64,000 nt of DNA, from assembly GCF_937900395.1 (NCBI RefSeq), contig NZ_CALCDX010000240.1:1-64000 (forward strand), written 5' to 3'. The position numbers and the translations under genes are program-made. Every line of letters begins with the position of its first letter. The stretch's first letter is position 1. Below are positions 33,697-41,433 of this stretch, one piece after another. A model generated the notes under the pieces. It saw only the letters and a program-made list of their open reading frames with translations. It had not been told where the DNA came from and did not search any database. The stretch comes from an uncultured Caulobacter sp. Its GTDB lineage: Bacteria > Pseudomonadota > Alphaproteobacteria > Caulobacterales > Caulobacteraceae.

Positions 33697-34944
33697 TCAA
33701 AGCGCCCTCAGCCTCGGCCGCCTCTCCGGCCCCAGCATCAGCTCACTCACCGCCCAGACCAGGGCGTCCGCGCGGTCGGGGCTGTGTTCAAGGTCGCCGG
33801 AGCCGAGGGCCATCAGCTCCTCCTCAAGCGCCGTGAACGACCCGCAGTGCAGCACCCGGCCCTGTTCGTAGAGCGCCGCCACCGGTTCGGCCCGCGCGCG
33901 CTTGCCCACGCTCGCCCGCACCAGCTTCACCCGGCAGGGCGGGTCGGCCTGGGCGAGCACCGAGCGGACCATGTCGCCGCCCTGGTTGGCCTCGGCCACG
34001 AGGGCGTCGGCGTTCCAGAGCCTCGCGGCCGCCACCGCCCTCGCCGCCCAAGCCGCCGGGGACAGCCCCCGCGCGGTCTCGTCGGCCAGGACGAAGGCGC
34101 GGTCGTCGCGGCGGGCGACCACCACGATGCCGCAGGCGTCGCCGCCGGCGGTGGCGGGCGGGTCGACGGCGACGACCACGCGGTCCAGGCGCGCCGGTCG
34201 CGCGGCGCGGCAGCGCGCCAGGTCCTCGGCGCGGAACAGGCCTCCGTCGGTCTCGACGATCACCCCGTCCAGCTCCTGGGCGGCCAGGCGGGTTCCGCCG
34301 TAGAGGCTGTCCAGCGTCCGCAGGAAGGCGGGCGCCAGGTTGCCGGCGTTGGCGGCCGTGCCGGCGCGGGTCAGGGAGACGCCGGGCTCGGCCATCAACA
34401 CCTTGAGCGCCCGATGGGGCTTGGGCGTCGTGGTCACGACCAGTCGCGGATCGGTCCCCAGGCGTAGGCCGAAACGCAGCATGGCCAGGGTGTCGCCGGG
34501 CTTGGGCCAGGCGCAGAACTCGTCGGCCCAGGCGGCGTGGAACTGAGGGCCGCGTAGACTGTCGGGGTCCTCGGCCGAGAACGCGTAGGCGCAGGCGCCG
34601 TTGGGCCAGACCAGGCGCCGGCGAGAGGCTTCCCAGCGGGGGCGGAACGCCGGCCCACCCATCGCCTTGAGGCCCGATGGCCCCTCGATCATCACCTCGC
34701 GCACATCGTGCAGCGTGGGCCCGACCAGGGCGAGGTTGGGATAGGCCAGCGCGTTCAAAGTGATCCATCGAGCGCCCGCGAAGGTCTTGCCGGCGCCGCG
34801 TCCGCCCAGCATCAGCCAAGTGGACCAAGGCTCGCGATGCGGCGACATCTGGTGCTTCAGCGGATCGGCCTGGACCGCGCTAAGCAGGCGCTGCTGGTCC
34901 TCCTTCACCAGAAGCGACGCCGCCTGCGCCAGCGTCCTGATCAT
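33697..34944 (-). CDS. GTA large terminase subunit (g2)
   Basis: 415 residues from the ATG at 34944. Walker A WLMLGGRGAGKTFAGARW, Walker B/Glu region in LRGPQFHAAWADEFCAWPKP, and a coupling motif VVTTTPKPHRAL complete the ATPase. The C-terminal RNase H-like nuclease holds Asp in RVVVAVDPPATAGGDACGI and later GDLEHSPDRADALVWA. It pumps host DNA into heads. Its 5' end overlaps g1 by 65 bases; a start at 34848 is possible but would remove residues typical of the family N-terminus. Confidence 0.95.
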   Translation of the reverse strand: MIRTLAQAASLLVKEDQQRLLSAVQADPLKHQMSPHREPWSTWLMLGGRGAGKTFAGARWITLNALAYPNLALVGPTLHDVREVMIEGPSGLKAMGGPAFRPRWEASRRRLVWPNGACAYAFSAEDPDSLRGPQFHAAWADEFCAWPKPGDTLAMLRFGLRLGTDPRLVVTTTPKPHRALKVLMAEPGVSLTRAGTAANAGNLAPAFLRTLDSLYGGTRLAAQELDGVIVETDGGLFRAEDLARCRAARPARLDRVVVAVDPPATAGGDACGIVVVARRDDRAFVLADETARGLSPAAWAARAVAAARLWNADALVAEANQGGDMVRSVLAQADPPCRVKLVRASVGKRARAEPVAALYEQGRVLHCGSFTALEEELMALGSGDLEHSPDRADALVWAVSELMLGPERRPRLRAL

Positions 34945-35287
34945 CTTGTTCTTTGAGCTCGAGCAGCTCAGCGAAGCGAGTGAAGCGGGCGACAAGAGCG
35001 GCCTGAAGTTCTTCGGGATCGTCCGGGATGCCATCATGCATGGAGGCCTCGTCGTCATCGGCCGCCTCGGCGGCGGCGGGCTTGGTCTTGGGTTCGGGGA
35101 CCATCGTCGCCACCGCCTTGGCCGACCGGGCGAAGACGCCGCAGATGCGGGCGTCCTTCTCGATCTGGGCTTTCTCGGCGGGGTCGTCGGTGGCTTCGAA
35201 GGCGGCGATGAGTTCATCCATCTTCGCCGTGAGGCGGCCCTGCAGCGTCTCGCTCCAGGTCCGGACCTCGTCGCTATTTCCGGCCAT
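34880..35287 (-). CDS. GTA small terminase-like protein (g1)
   Basis: 135 residues, first gene of the GTA operon. Helical N-terminal part (TWSETLQGRLTAKMDELIAA, then EKAQIEKDARICGVFARSAK) and an acidic, flexible C-terminal half. Size, position and the conserved 'EKDARICGVFARSAKAV' stretch match GTA g1, which selects DNA for packaging. Ribosome site is weak, as expected if expression is low and tightly controlled. The IHF site and dyad upstream suggest the operon promoter lies in 35288-35400. Confidence 0.85.
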   Translation of the reverse strand: MAGNSDEVRTWSETLQGRLTAKMDELIAAFEATDDPAEKAQIEKDARICGVFARSAKAVATMVPEPKTKPAAAEAADDDEASMHDGIPDDPEELQAALVARFTRFAELLELKEQDDQDAGAGGVASGEGGPAAPA

Positions 35288-35342
35288 GACACAAAGATAC
35301 GGCGCCAGCGGACGCGGATGATCCAGAAGCCTGTAAAAGTGA

Positions 35343-35355
35343 CAAGTCGTTGATT
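35343..35355 (-). promoter_or_regulatory. consensus IHF binding site upstream of the GTA operon
   Basis: On the minus strand the bases read AATCAACGACTTG, a full match to WATCAANNNNTTR. It lies about 55-70 bases upstream of the g1 start. In Caulobacter, IHF together with the GafY/GafZ regulators is known to activate the GTA promoter, so the placement is as expected. Confidence 0.6.
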
Positions 35356-35375
35356 TAGCGCGACTCCATCTCGTC

Positions 35376-35388
35376 TATGCCGAGCATA
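35376..35388. promoter_or_regulatory. perfect dyad TATGC-CGA-GCATA in the GTA/SDR divergent region
   Basis: Five-base arms with a three-base centre, 89 bases upstream of g1 and 88 bases upstream of the SDR start. Candidate site for the GTA activator or for a local regulator of the SDR gene; the sequence alone does not decide. Confidence 0.4.
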
Positions 35389-35476
35389 CAGCGGGCTGAA
35401 CGCCCGTACTTGCCCCCGCGGGCGGCTCGACAGCGGCGCGCGCGCCGGCCACCTTGGCGAAAAAAGGGGAGAGAGC

Positions 35477-36229
35477 ATGATCGACCTGACCGGAAGGACC
35501 GTCCTGGTCACCGGCGCCTCGTCCGGCATCGGGGCGCACCTGGCCCGCCGGGCCGCCGCCGCCGGAGCCAAGGTGGCGCTGGCCGCGCGCCGCGCCGACC
35601 GGCTCGAAGCCCTGGTCGCCGAGATCGGCGCCAATGCGGCGGCCTTTTCGATAGACGTCGAGGACGAGGGCTCGATCATCGCCGGCTATGACGCCATCAG
35701 CGACCGCCTGGGCGCGCCGGACACGGTGATCGCCAACGCCGGGATCAATATCCAGGGCTCGGCCCTCGACATCGAGGCGACCGACTTCGACAAGGTGATG
35801 GGGGTCAACACCCGCGGCGTGTTCCTGACGGCCCGCGAGGGAGCGCGGCGGATGATCCGGGCGGGTTCCGAGCAGTCGGGGCGCGGACGGATCCTGCTGG
35901 TCGCCTCGATCGGGGCGCACAAGGTGCTGCCCGGCGTGACCGCCTACTGCGCGTCCAAGGCCGCCACGGCCATGATGGGCAAGAGCCTGGCCCGCGAGTG
36001 GGCCCGCAAGGGGATCAACGTCAACGTCCTCTGCCCCGGCTATATCCGCACCGAGCTGAACAGCGACTGGTTCGACACCGAGGGCGGCGCGCGGCTGGTC
36101 GGAAGTTTCCCCCGCAAGCGGCTGATGGACGAGGACGACCTGACCGGAACGGCGCTCTACCTGTGCTCCGACGCCGCGCGAGCGGTGACGGGGAGCGTGT
36201 TCACCGTGGACGACGGGCAGTCGCTGTAG
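35477..36229 (+). CDS. short-chain dehydrogenase/reductase
   Basis: 250 residues, classical SDR length, ATG after GGGAGAG. NAD(P)-binding TGASSGIG at about 12-19, IANAGIN, catalytic Ser in LLVASIGAHKVLPGV, and Tyr/Lys in TAYCASKAAT; C-terminal GSVFTVDDGQSL. Arg37-38 after the second strand (AARRADRL) favours NADP. Substrate unknown. It is divergent from the GTA operon and upstream of the sugar-acid dehydrogenase gene, so a role in sugar or sugar-acid oxidation is possible but not shown. Confidence 0.92.
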   Translation: MIDLTGRTVLVTGASSGIGAHLARRAAAAGAKVALAARRADRLEALVAEIGANAAAFSIDVEDEGSIIAGYDAISDRLGAPDTVIANAGINIQGSALDIEATDFDKVMGVNTRGVFLTAREGARRMIRAGSEQSGRGRILLVASIGAHKVLPGVTAYCASKAATAMMGKSLAREWARKGINVNVLCPGYIRTELNSDWFDTEGGARLVGSFPRKRLMDEDDLTGTALYLCSDAARAVTGSVFTVDDGQSL

Positions 36230-36231
36230 AA

Positions 36232-36388
36232 GATGCTCCCCCGCGATGCGGGGGAGCTGTCGCTCCCGCGTCGCGCGAAGCGCGCGCCCGAGGATAAACT
36301 CCGCGACTGAGGGGGCGAGCACCGTGATGGCCGAGCTTGCCCCTCCGGCCCTCTGGGCCACCTCCCACGCGTTGCGGGGGAGGAACAT
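36232..36388. repeat. class B palindromic element, copy B4 (expanded)
   Basis: Left arm inner hairpin GTCGC...GCGAC is opened by about 39 extra bases (36256-36300) that hold their own GCGCG-AAG-CGCGC hairpin. Right inner hairpin GGCCC-TCT-GGGCC is intact; right outer hairpin has one mismatch. Orientation as B2/B3. Confidence 0.85.
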
Positions 36389-36482
36389 CACCCTTGGCGC
36401 CTGCGCCAAACCGGGCTTCAAAGCCCCCTTCGGGAACGGCCGCGGACAGCTTCGCGCTGAAAGCCGGATCGCGCGCATGGAC

Positions 36483-36510
36483 TTGTCATGTTAGCGCTCC
36501 CATCTATAGC
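36483..36510 (+). promoter_or_regulatory. promoter with LacI-type (XylR-like) operator in its spacer
   Basis: -35 TTGTCA (36483-36488) and -10 TATAGC (36505-36510) are 16 bases apart. The spacer begins with TGTTAGCGCTCCCA (36489-36502), which fits the LacI-family pattern TGNNANCGNTNNCA and is close to the Caulobacter xylose operator as I recall it. A repressor here would block polymerase directly. The GTG start of the dehydrogenase is 33 bases downstream of the -10. Confidence 0.65.
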
Positions 36511-36543
36511 GATCGCAACGACAACACTTGCAGGACGACCAAA

Positions 36544-38127
36544 GTGCATCTGACCGGCCAGCTTCTGATCGGCGGCGAAAGCCGCAAGGGGACCAACGGC
36601 GAGATCAAGGGCGTCAATCCGGCGACCGGCGAGATCCTGGAGCCCGCGTTCGGCGGCGCGACCAAGGCCGACGTCGACGCGGCCGCCGCCCTGGCGCACG
36701 AGGCCTTCGCCAGCTACCGCGCCCTGCCCTACGAGACCCGCGCGACCTTCCTGGAGACGATCGCCGAGCACATCGAGGCGATCGGCGATGATCTGATCGT
36801 CCGCACCATGGCCGAGACAGGCCTGCCCCGCCCGCGCCTGGAAGGCGAACGCGGCCGCACGGTCGGCCAGCTGCGCCTGTTCGCCAGTGTGCTGCGCGAC
36901 GGCGGCTTCCTGGAAGCCCGCATCGACCCGGCCCTGCCGGACCGCAAGCCGCTGCCGCGTCCGGACCTGCGCCTGCGCAACGTGCCCCTGGGTCCCGTGG
37001 CCGTGTTCGGCGCATCGAACTTCCCGCTGGCCTTCTCGGTGGCCGGCGGCGACACCGCCTCGGCCCTGGCCGCCGGCTGCCCGGTCATCGTCAAGGCCCA
37101 CCCCGCCCACCCCGGCGCCTCGGAGCTGGTCGGCCGCGCCATCCAGAGCGCCGTCGCCGCCTGCGGCCTGCACCCGGGCGTGTTCTCGATGATCCACGAC
37201 AGCGGCTATGAGGTCAGCCAGGCCCTGGTCGCCGATCCCCGTGTCAAGGCCGCCGGCTTCACCGGCTCGCGCCGCGGGGGCCTCGCTTTGCTCGCCATCG
37301 CCCAGGGCCGCCCCGAGCCGATCCCGTTCTACGCCGAGATGAGCAGCATCAATCCGGTGATCATGCTGCCCGCCGCCCTGAAGGCGCGCGGCCCGGCGAT
37401 CGCCCCGGACTTCGTGGCCGCCCTGACCCTGGGCGCGGGCCAGTTCTGCACCAATCCCGGCCTGATCCTGGCGATCGACGGCCCTGAACTGGACGCCTTC
37501 ATCGAGGCCGCCGGCAAGGCGGTCGAGGCCGCCCCGGCCTCGGTCATGCTGACCCCCGGCATCTGCAAGGCCTTCGCCCATGGCGTCGCGGCCCTCAGCG
37601 AAGCCAAGGAAGTGACCACCGTCGCGCGCGGCGTCCCCGGTCCGGACGGCAGCCACACCGGCCGCGCGGCCCTGTTCAGCGTCGCGGCCAAGGATTTCCT
37701 GGCCAATCCGCACCTGCACGAGGAAGTGTTCGGCGCCGCCTCGGTCGTGGTCCGCGCCACCGACCAGGCCGAGCTGGAGAAGGTGGTCGCCGCCGTCGAG
37801 GGCCAGCTGACCATCGCCATCCACATGGACGAGGCTGACCACGGCATCGCCGCCGCCCTGCTGCCGACCCTGGAGCTGAAGGCCGGCCGCATCCTGGTCA
37901 ACGGCTTCGGCACCGGTGTCGAGGTGGCCCCGGCCATGGTCCACGGCGGCCCGTTCCCGGCCACCAGCGACGGCCGCACGACCTCGGTGGGCACCCTGGC
38001 CATCGCCCGCTTCCTGCGCCCGGTCAGCTACCAGAACCTGCCGGAAGCCCTGCTGCCGGCCGAGCTGAAGACCGACAACCCGCTGGGCATCGCCCGGCGG
38101 GTCGATGGGAAGGTGAAGGTGGGGTGA
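36544..38127 (+). CDS. 2,5-dioxovalerate (alpha-ketoglutarate semialdehyde) dehydrogenase
   Basis: 527 residues from the GTG at 36544. Aldehyde dehydrogenase fold of the KGSADH branch: N-terminal [52 protein letters not shown] at the cofactor site, catalytic Glu in [16 protein letters not shown] and Cys in [14 protein letters not shown]. It oxidises 2,5-dioxopentanoate to 2-oxoglutarate, the last step of the non-phosphorylating xylose/arabinose pathway used by Caulobacter. The xylose-type operator in its promoter supports this role. Upstream in-frame codons come from the class B repeat and are not part of the gene. Confidence 0.93.
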   Translation: MHLTGQLLIGGESRKGTNGEIKGVNPATGEILEPAFGGATKADVDAAAALAHEAFASYRALPYETRATFLETIAEHIEAIGDDLIVRTMAETGLPRPRLEGERGRTVGQLRLFASVLRDGGFLEARIDPALPDRKPLPRPDLRLRNVPLGPVAVFGASNFPLAFSVAGGDTASALAAGCPVIVKAHPAHPGASELVGRAIQSAVAACGLHPGVFSMIHDSGYEVSQALVADPRVKAAGFTGSRRGGLALLAIAQGRPEPIPFYAEMSSINPVIMLPAALKARGPAIAPDFVAALTLGAGQFCTNPGLILAIDGPELDAFIEAAGKAVEAAPASVMLTPGICKAFAHGVAALSEAKEVTTVARGVPGPDGSHTGRAALFSVAAKDFLANPHLHEEVFGAASVVVRATDQAELEKVVAAVEGQLTIAIHMDEADHGIAAALLPTLELKAGRILVNGFGTGVEVAPAMVHGGPFPATSDGRTTSVGTLAIARFLRPVSYQNLPEALLPAELKTDNPLGIARRVDGKVKVG

Positions 38128-38137
38128 GGACGGATTA

Positions 38138-38260
38138 GGATCCTCCCCCGCGATGCGGGGGAGGTGGCCCGGAGGGCCGGAGGGGGCTAGCTCGGACTAA
38201 GCAGCACTTGCCCCCTCAGTCGCTCGGCGACAGCTCCCCCGCATCGCGGGGGAGCATCTT
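38138..38260. repeat. class B palindromic element, copy B5
   Basis: Left inner hairpin GGCCC-GGA-GGGCC; right inner hairpin GTCGC-TCG-GCGAC; perfect outer hairpins with GAT/ATC loops. Orientation as B1. Between the dehydrogenase and the ArsR gene. Confidence 0.92.
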
Positions 38261-38320
38261 TTCCACCCAAACACTTAAGCAATCACTTGACTATATACCC
38301 TCCCCACGATACTTAACCTC

Positions 38321-38659
38321 ATGCCTAACCAACAGCCCTCGCTCGATCTGATGTTCCAGGCCCTCGCGGACCCCGCGCGGCGGAGCATGGTCGAGCGGCT
38401 CAGCCGAGGCCCCGCCTCGGTGAGCGAGCTGGCCCGGCCGCTGGACATGTCGCTGCCGGCGGTCATGCAGCACCTGGCCATGCTGGAGGCGGGCGGGATC
38501 GTGACGTCGGAGAAGATCGGCCGGGTGCGCACCTGCCAGATCCGTTCCGAGGCCCTGTCGCTGGCCGAACAATGGATCAACCAGAGGCGCACCCAGTGGG
38601 AACAGCGCCTCGACCGGCTGGGGGCGTTTCTCGCGGCCGAGGAAGAGGAAACGAAATGA
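38321..38659 (+). CDS. ArsR-family transcriptional regulator
   Basis: 112 residues. Winged helix with LMFQALADPARRSMVERLSR, then VSELARPLDMSLPAVMQHLA recognition helix and LEAGGIVTSEKIGRVRTCQI wing. No metal-binding Cys pair is seen, fitting the subgroup that pairs with AHSA1/SRPBCC proteins. ATGA overlap with the next gene shows they form one operon. Confidence 0.93.
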   Translation: MPNQQPSLDLMFQALADPARRSMVERLSRGPASVSELARPLDMSLPAVMQHLAMLEAGGIVTSEKIGRVRTCQIRSEALSLAEQWINQRRTQWEQRLDRLGAFLAAEEEETK

Positions 38660-39114
38660 CCCAACGCAGCGCCATCCACGCCACCTTCGTCGTCGAGCGG
38701 GTCTACGCCGCCTCGCCCGCCCGGGTGTTCGCCGCCTTCGCCGATCCGGAGAAGAAGGCCCAGTGGTTCCACGGCCCCGAGGAATGGGGCCCGCCGGAGA
38801 GCGGCATGGATTTCCGCGTCGGCGGCGAGGACTACGCCGTCAGCCGCCCGCCGGGCGAGCTGCCCCACCACTTCCGCAGCCGCTACCACGACATCGTTCC
38901 GAACGAGCGGATCGTCTACACCTACTGGATGCACCACGGCGAGAACCTGGCCTCGGTGTCGGTCTCGACCATCGAGGTGCGGCCGGAAGGCGCCAAGACC
39001 CGCCTGGTCATCACCGAGGTCGGGGTGTTCCTGGACGGCTACTACAGCCCCGCAGGCCGCGAGGACGGCACGCGCCAGCTGATGGAACAGATCGTTCCGA
39101 TCGTGGAGGGGTGA
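38656..39114 (+). CDS. SRPBCC (AHSA1-like) domain protein
   Basis: 152 residues from the ATG at 38656 inside the ArsR stop. START-like fold with VVERVYAASPARVFAAFADP, EKKAQWFHGPEEWGPPESGM and TRLVITEVGVFLDGYYSPAG. Such proteins bind a hydrophobic ligand and are commonly coded with an ArsR regulator; ligand unknown. Confidence 0.9.
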   Translation: MTQRSAIHATFVVERVYAASPARVFAAFADPEKKAQWFHGPEEWGPPESGMDFRVGGEDYAVSRPPGELPHHFRSRYHDIVPNERIVYTYWMHHGENLASVSVSTIEVRPEGAKTRLVITEVGVFLDGYYSPAGREDGTRQLMEQIVPIVEG

Positions 39115-39117
39115 GAA

Positions 39118-39241
39118 TGGATCCTCCCCCGCGATGCGGGGGAGGTGGCCCAGAGGGCCGGAGGGGGCTAGCTCGGCGGGCTTCCAGTTCGCCCCTTCAG
39201 TCGCTCCGCGACAGCTCCCCCGCATCGCGGGGGGGCATCTT
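39118..39241. repeat. class B palindromic element, copy B6
   Basis: Left inner hairpin GGCCC-AGA-GGGCC, right GTCGC-TCC-GCGAC, orientation as B1 and B5. Between the convergent AHSA1 and cytochrome c genes; the copy starts four bases after the AHSA1 stop. Confidence 0.92.
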
Positions 39242-39246
39242 TCTAA

Positions 39247-39669
39247 CTAATGCCCGCCCGCCGCCGGCGGCTTCGCCATCTTCGCCACGTCCGCTTCCGT
39301 CACCGGCTTGGCGTAGCTGTTCCCGAAGTGGGTCCGGACATAGGTGATCGCCTCGGCCATCTGGGCGTTGCTGAGCGTGCCGACGAAGCCGGGCATGGCG
39401 CCCTTGCCGCCGGTGACGATCATGATCGGATAGGCCGCGCCGGCCAGCCGGGGGTTCGAGGCCAGAGCGGGAATCGTCCCCGCCCCGACTCCCCCTTTCG
39501 CATCGGCCATGTGGCAGGCCTGGCAGACCTGGGTGTAGACCTGCTCGCCGGTCACCGGCTTGGCCGCGCGGACGATGCCGCCGCCGGTGTCGCCGCCGCC
39601 CGAAGCCGGCGTCTGGGCCATGGCCGGAAAGGCCGCCACGAGGGCCGCCGTCAGAACGATCTTCCTCAT
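39247..39669 (-). CDS. periplasmic c-type cytochrome
   Basis: 140 residues from the ATG at 39669. Signal peptide MRKIVLTAALVAAFPAMAQ, then a class I cytochrome c domain with heme motif VCQACHMADAKG and a distal Met in KGAMPGFVGTLSNAQMAEAI. It lies two bases after the stop of the flavin amine oxidase gene, so both are cotranscribed and probably work as an electron-transfer pair in the periplasm. Confidence 0.92.
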   Translation of the reverse strand: MRKIVLTAALVAAFPAMAQTPASGGGDTGGGIVRAAKPVTGEQVYTQVCQACHMADAKGGVGAGTIPALASNPRLAGAAYPIMIVTGGKGAMPGFVGTLSNAQMAEAITYVRTHFGNSYAKPVTEADVAKMAKPPAAGGH

Positions 39670-39671
39670 GA

Positions 39672-41267
39672 TCAGGCCTCCAGCGCGCGCTTGTGCAGAC
39701 GGGTGATGGCGTCGATGGACGAGAGCAGCGCCCCCTCCATCCAGCAGCCGACGTAGCTGGCGTGCTCGCCGGCCAGCACGATCCGGCGGTCCATGCCGAC
39801 CAGGGTCTGGTAGTGCTGCTTGCGGGTGTCCTCGTTCCAGCGGGCGCAGCATCCGAGGGACCAGGGCACGCGGCTCCAGGCCACCGAGGCGCCCGACAGG
39901 AACTCCTTGCGGTAGCTTTCCGGGTGGATCACCGAGCCCTGCGCCAGGGCGACCTCGATCCGCTGCTCGGGCGTCATGCCGGCCAGGCGATAGGCGCCCA
40001 GCTCGCGGGCGAAGGCCCCCAGCAGCACCGCCGGCCCGTCCTTGAACATGTTATTGTTCGGATAGGAGATCAGGGCGATCTCCTGGTCGGTGAAGCTGTG
40101 GCCGCCGTAGATATAGTCGTCCTCTTCCCAGAAGCGGCGCTTCATCTCGAGGCCGATCTTGACCTGGCCCGAGTACGGCACGGCCTTGATCGCGGCCATC
40201 ATCTCGTCGGTGACCTGCAGGTCCATCTGGCCCAGCACGCCCAGCGGGATGGTGCAGACGCACCAGTCGGCCTTGGCGTCGGTCGCCTTGCCGGTGACGG
40301 TGTCGGTCCAGCTGACGGTGACGCCCTTGTCGTCCTGGGCGATCTTGCCGACCTTGGCGTTGTAGGTGATCAGGCCCTCCACCTGCTTGGCGAAGCCCTT
40401 GCCGATCATGTCCATGCCGCCGACCGGCTGGAACATGGTCGTCTGCATCTCGTGGTTCATGAAGAAGCCCATCGAGGTCCAGACCTGCGGGTCCAGCACG
40501 TCGTGCAGGCTGTAGAGGTCCTTGGACGGGACCGGCGCGCCGTTGACGCCGCCGCCCGGCGGCCGCTCGTAACCCCGGTGCGACGAGGCCTTCAGGCTGG
40601 GCGAATACTTGTAGTCGTTGTCCAGCAGGCCCCAGCCCTTCATCGCCTCCAGCAGCTTGTCGCGGTCCTCGGCCGTGACGGTGTCGTCCAGCGCCTTGGC
40701 GTTGACCGACTTGGCCAGCAGCTCGGCGATGTTGCCCTCGAAGTCGGCGGCGGCGGCGTTGAAGCGCACCGGCTTGCCGCCGAAGGCCTGGGACGAGTGG
40801 ATCCAGCCGGAGTGGTTGAACTGGATGAACGGCTCCAGGGCCACGCCGAACGCCTTGCAGTAGTGCAGCAGGGTCCGGTGGTGGTGCGGGATCCGCCAGG
40901 GGCCGGGGTTGAGGTAGTTGCCCGGCGAGAAGGCGACCTTCTGCGTCGCGCCGCCCAGCTCGGTGTAGGTGTCGCCGCCGCGCAGCGACCAGTTGCGGCC
41001 GCCGGCGCGGTTCTGGAACTCCAGGATCTGGACCTTGTAGCCGGCCTTGCGCAGCTCGTAGGCGGCCAGCATGCCGGCCAGGCCCGCGCCCAGCACGATG
41101 ACGCTGGCGCCCGGCCGCGCGCCTTGCAGGTTGGGCGGACCGTGGAACTGCGTCTCGGCCGCGTGACCCAGCGTGGTCATCGCCTGATAGAGCGCCGCCG
41201 TGCCGCCGACCTTGGCGATGGCGGACAGAAGCTGGCGCCGCGTCGGCGCCCTGACACCGGAGTCCAT
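39672..41267 (-). CDS. Tat-exported flavin amine oxidase/dehydrogenase
   Basis: 531 residues from the ATG at 41267. A twin-arginine signal (TRRQLLSAIAKVGGTAALYQ) precedes the FAD domain, which starts VIVLGAGLAGMLAAYELRKA with Glu at the end of strand 2 (ILEFQNRAGGRNWSL). C-terminal FAD contacts read VLAGEHASYVGCWMEGALLS. This is the monoamine-oxidase fold. With a cytochrome c gene directly downstream, electrons may go to the cytochrome rather than oxygen, as known for the nicotine-degrading enzyme NicA2; this is inference. Substrate unknown. Confidence 0.9.
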   Translation of the reverse strand: MDSGVRAPTRRQLLSAIAKVGGTAALYQAMTTLGHAAETQFHGPPNLQGARPGASVIVLGAGLAGMLAAYELRKAGYKVQILEFQNRAGGRNWSLRGGDTYTELGGATQKVAFSPGNYLNPGPWRIPHHHRTLLHYCKAFGVALEPFIQFNHSGWIHSSQAFGGKPVRFNAAAADFEGNIAELLAKSVNAKALDDTVTAEDRDKLLEAMKGWGLLDNDYKYSPSLKASSHRGYERPPGGGVNGAPVPSKDLYSLHDVLDPQVWTSMGFFMNHEMQTTMFQPVGGMDMIGKGFAKQVEGLITYNAKVGKIAQDDKGVTVSWTDTVTGKATDAKADWCVCTIPLGVLGQMDLQVTDEMMAAIKAVPYSGQVKIGLEMKRRFWEEDDYIYGGHSFTDQEIALISYPNNNMFKDGPAVLLGAFARELGAYRLAGMTPEQRIEVALAQGSVIHPESYRKEFLSGASVAWSRVPWSLGCCARWNEDTRKQHYQTLVGMDRRIVLAGEHASYVGCWMEGALLSSIDAITRLHKRALEA

Positions 41268-41433
41268 GTAAGCCCTTCCCCTCACGCGCCGCCGACTTCG
41301 GCGTGCGGATGAAAGGGCTATCAGCGGATGGAGCTGCGGCGAGGCTTCACGGCGACCCGGCCGGACGATGCGGCCAAGGCTGCGAATTTATCGGCACAAG
41401 GACGGCCTGGTTGCGCGCGAACTGTGCAGCGCC

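Noticed and set aside
20231..35287. An ordinary prophage
   Set aside because: No integrase, repressor, lysis or replication genes; gene order and short tape measure match the gene transfer agent, which packages host DNA.
34945..35679. Upstream extension of the terminase frame
   Set aside because: It would overlap g1 fully and the divergent SDR gene; the Walker A region and the usual N-terminus already fit the ATG at 34944.
35377..35691. Small frame overlapping the SDR start
   Set aside because: Out of frame with the SDR and without ribosome site or recognisable motif.
38275..39225. 316-codon minus-strand frame across the ArsR/AHSA1 genes
   Set aside because: Starts inside a class B repeat, which is open in this frame in several copies, and then runs opposite to two well-supported genes.
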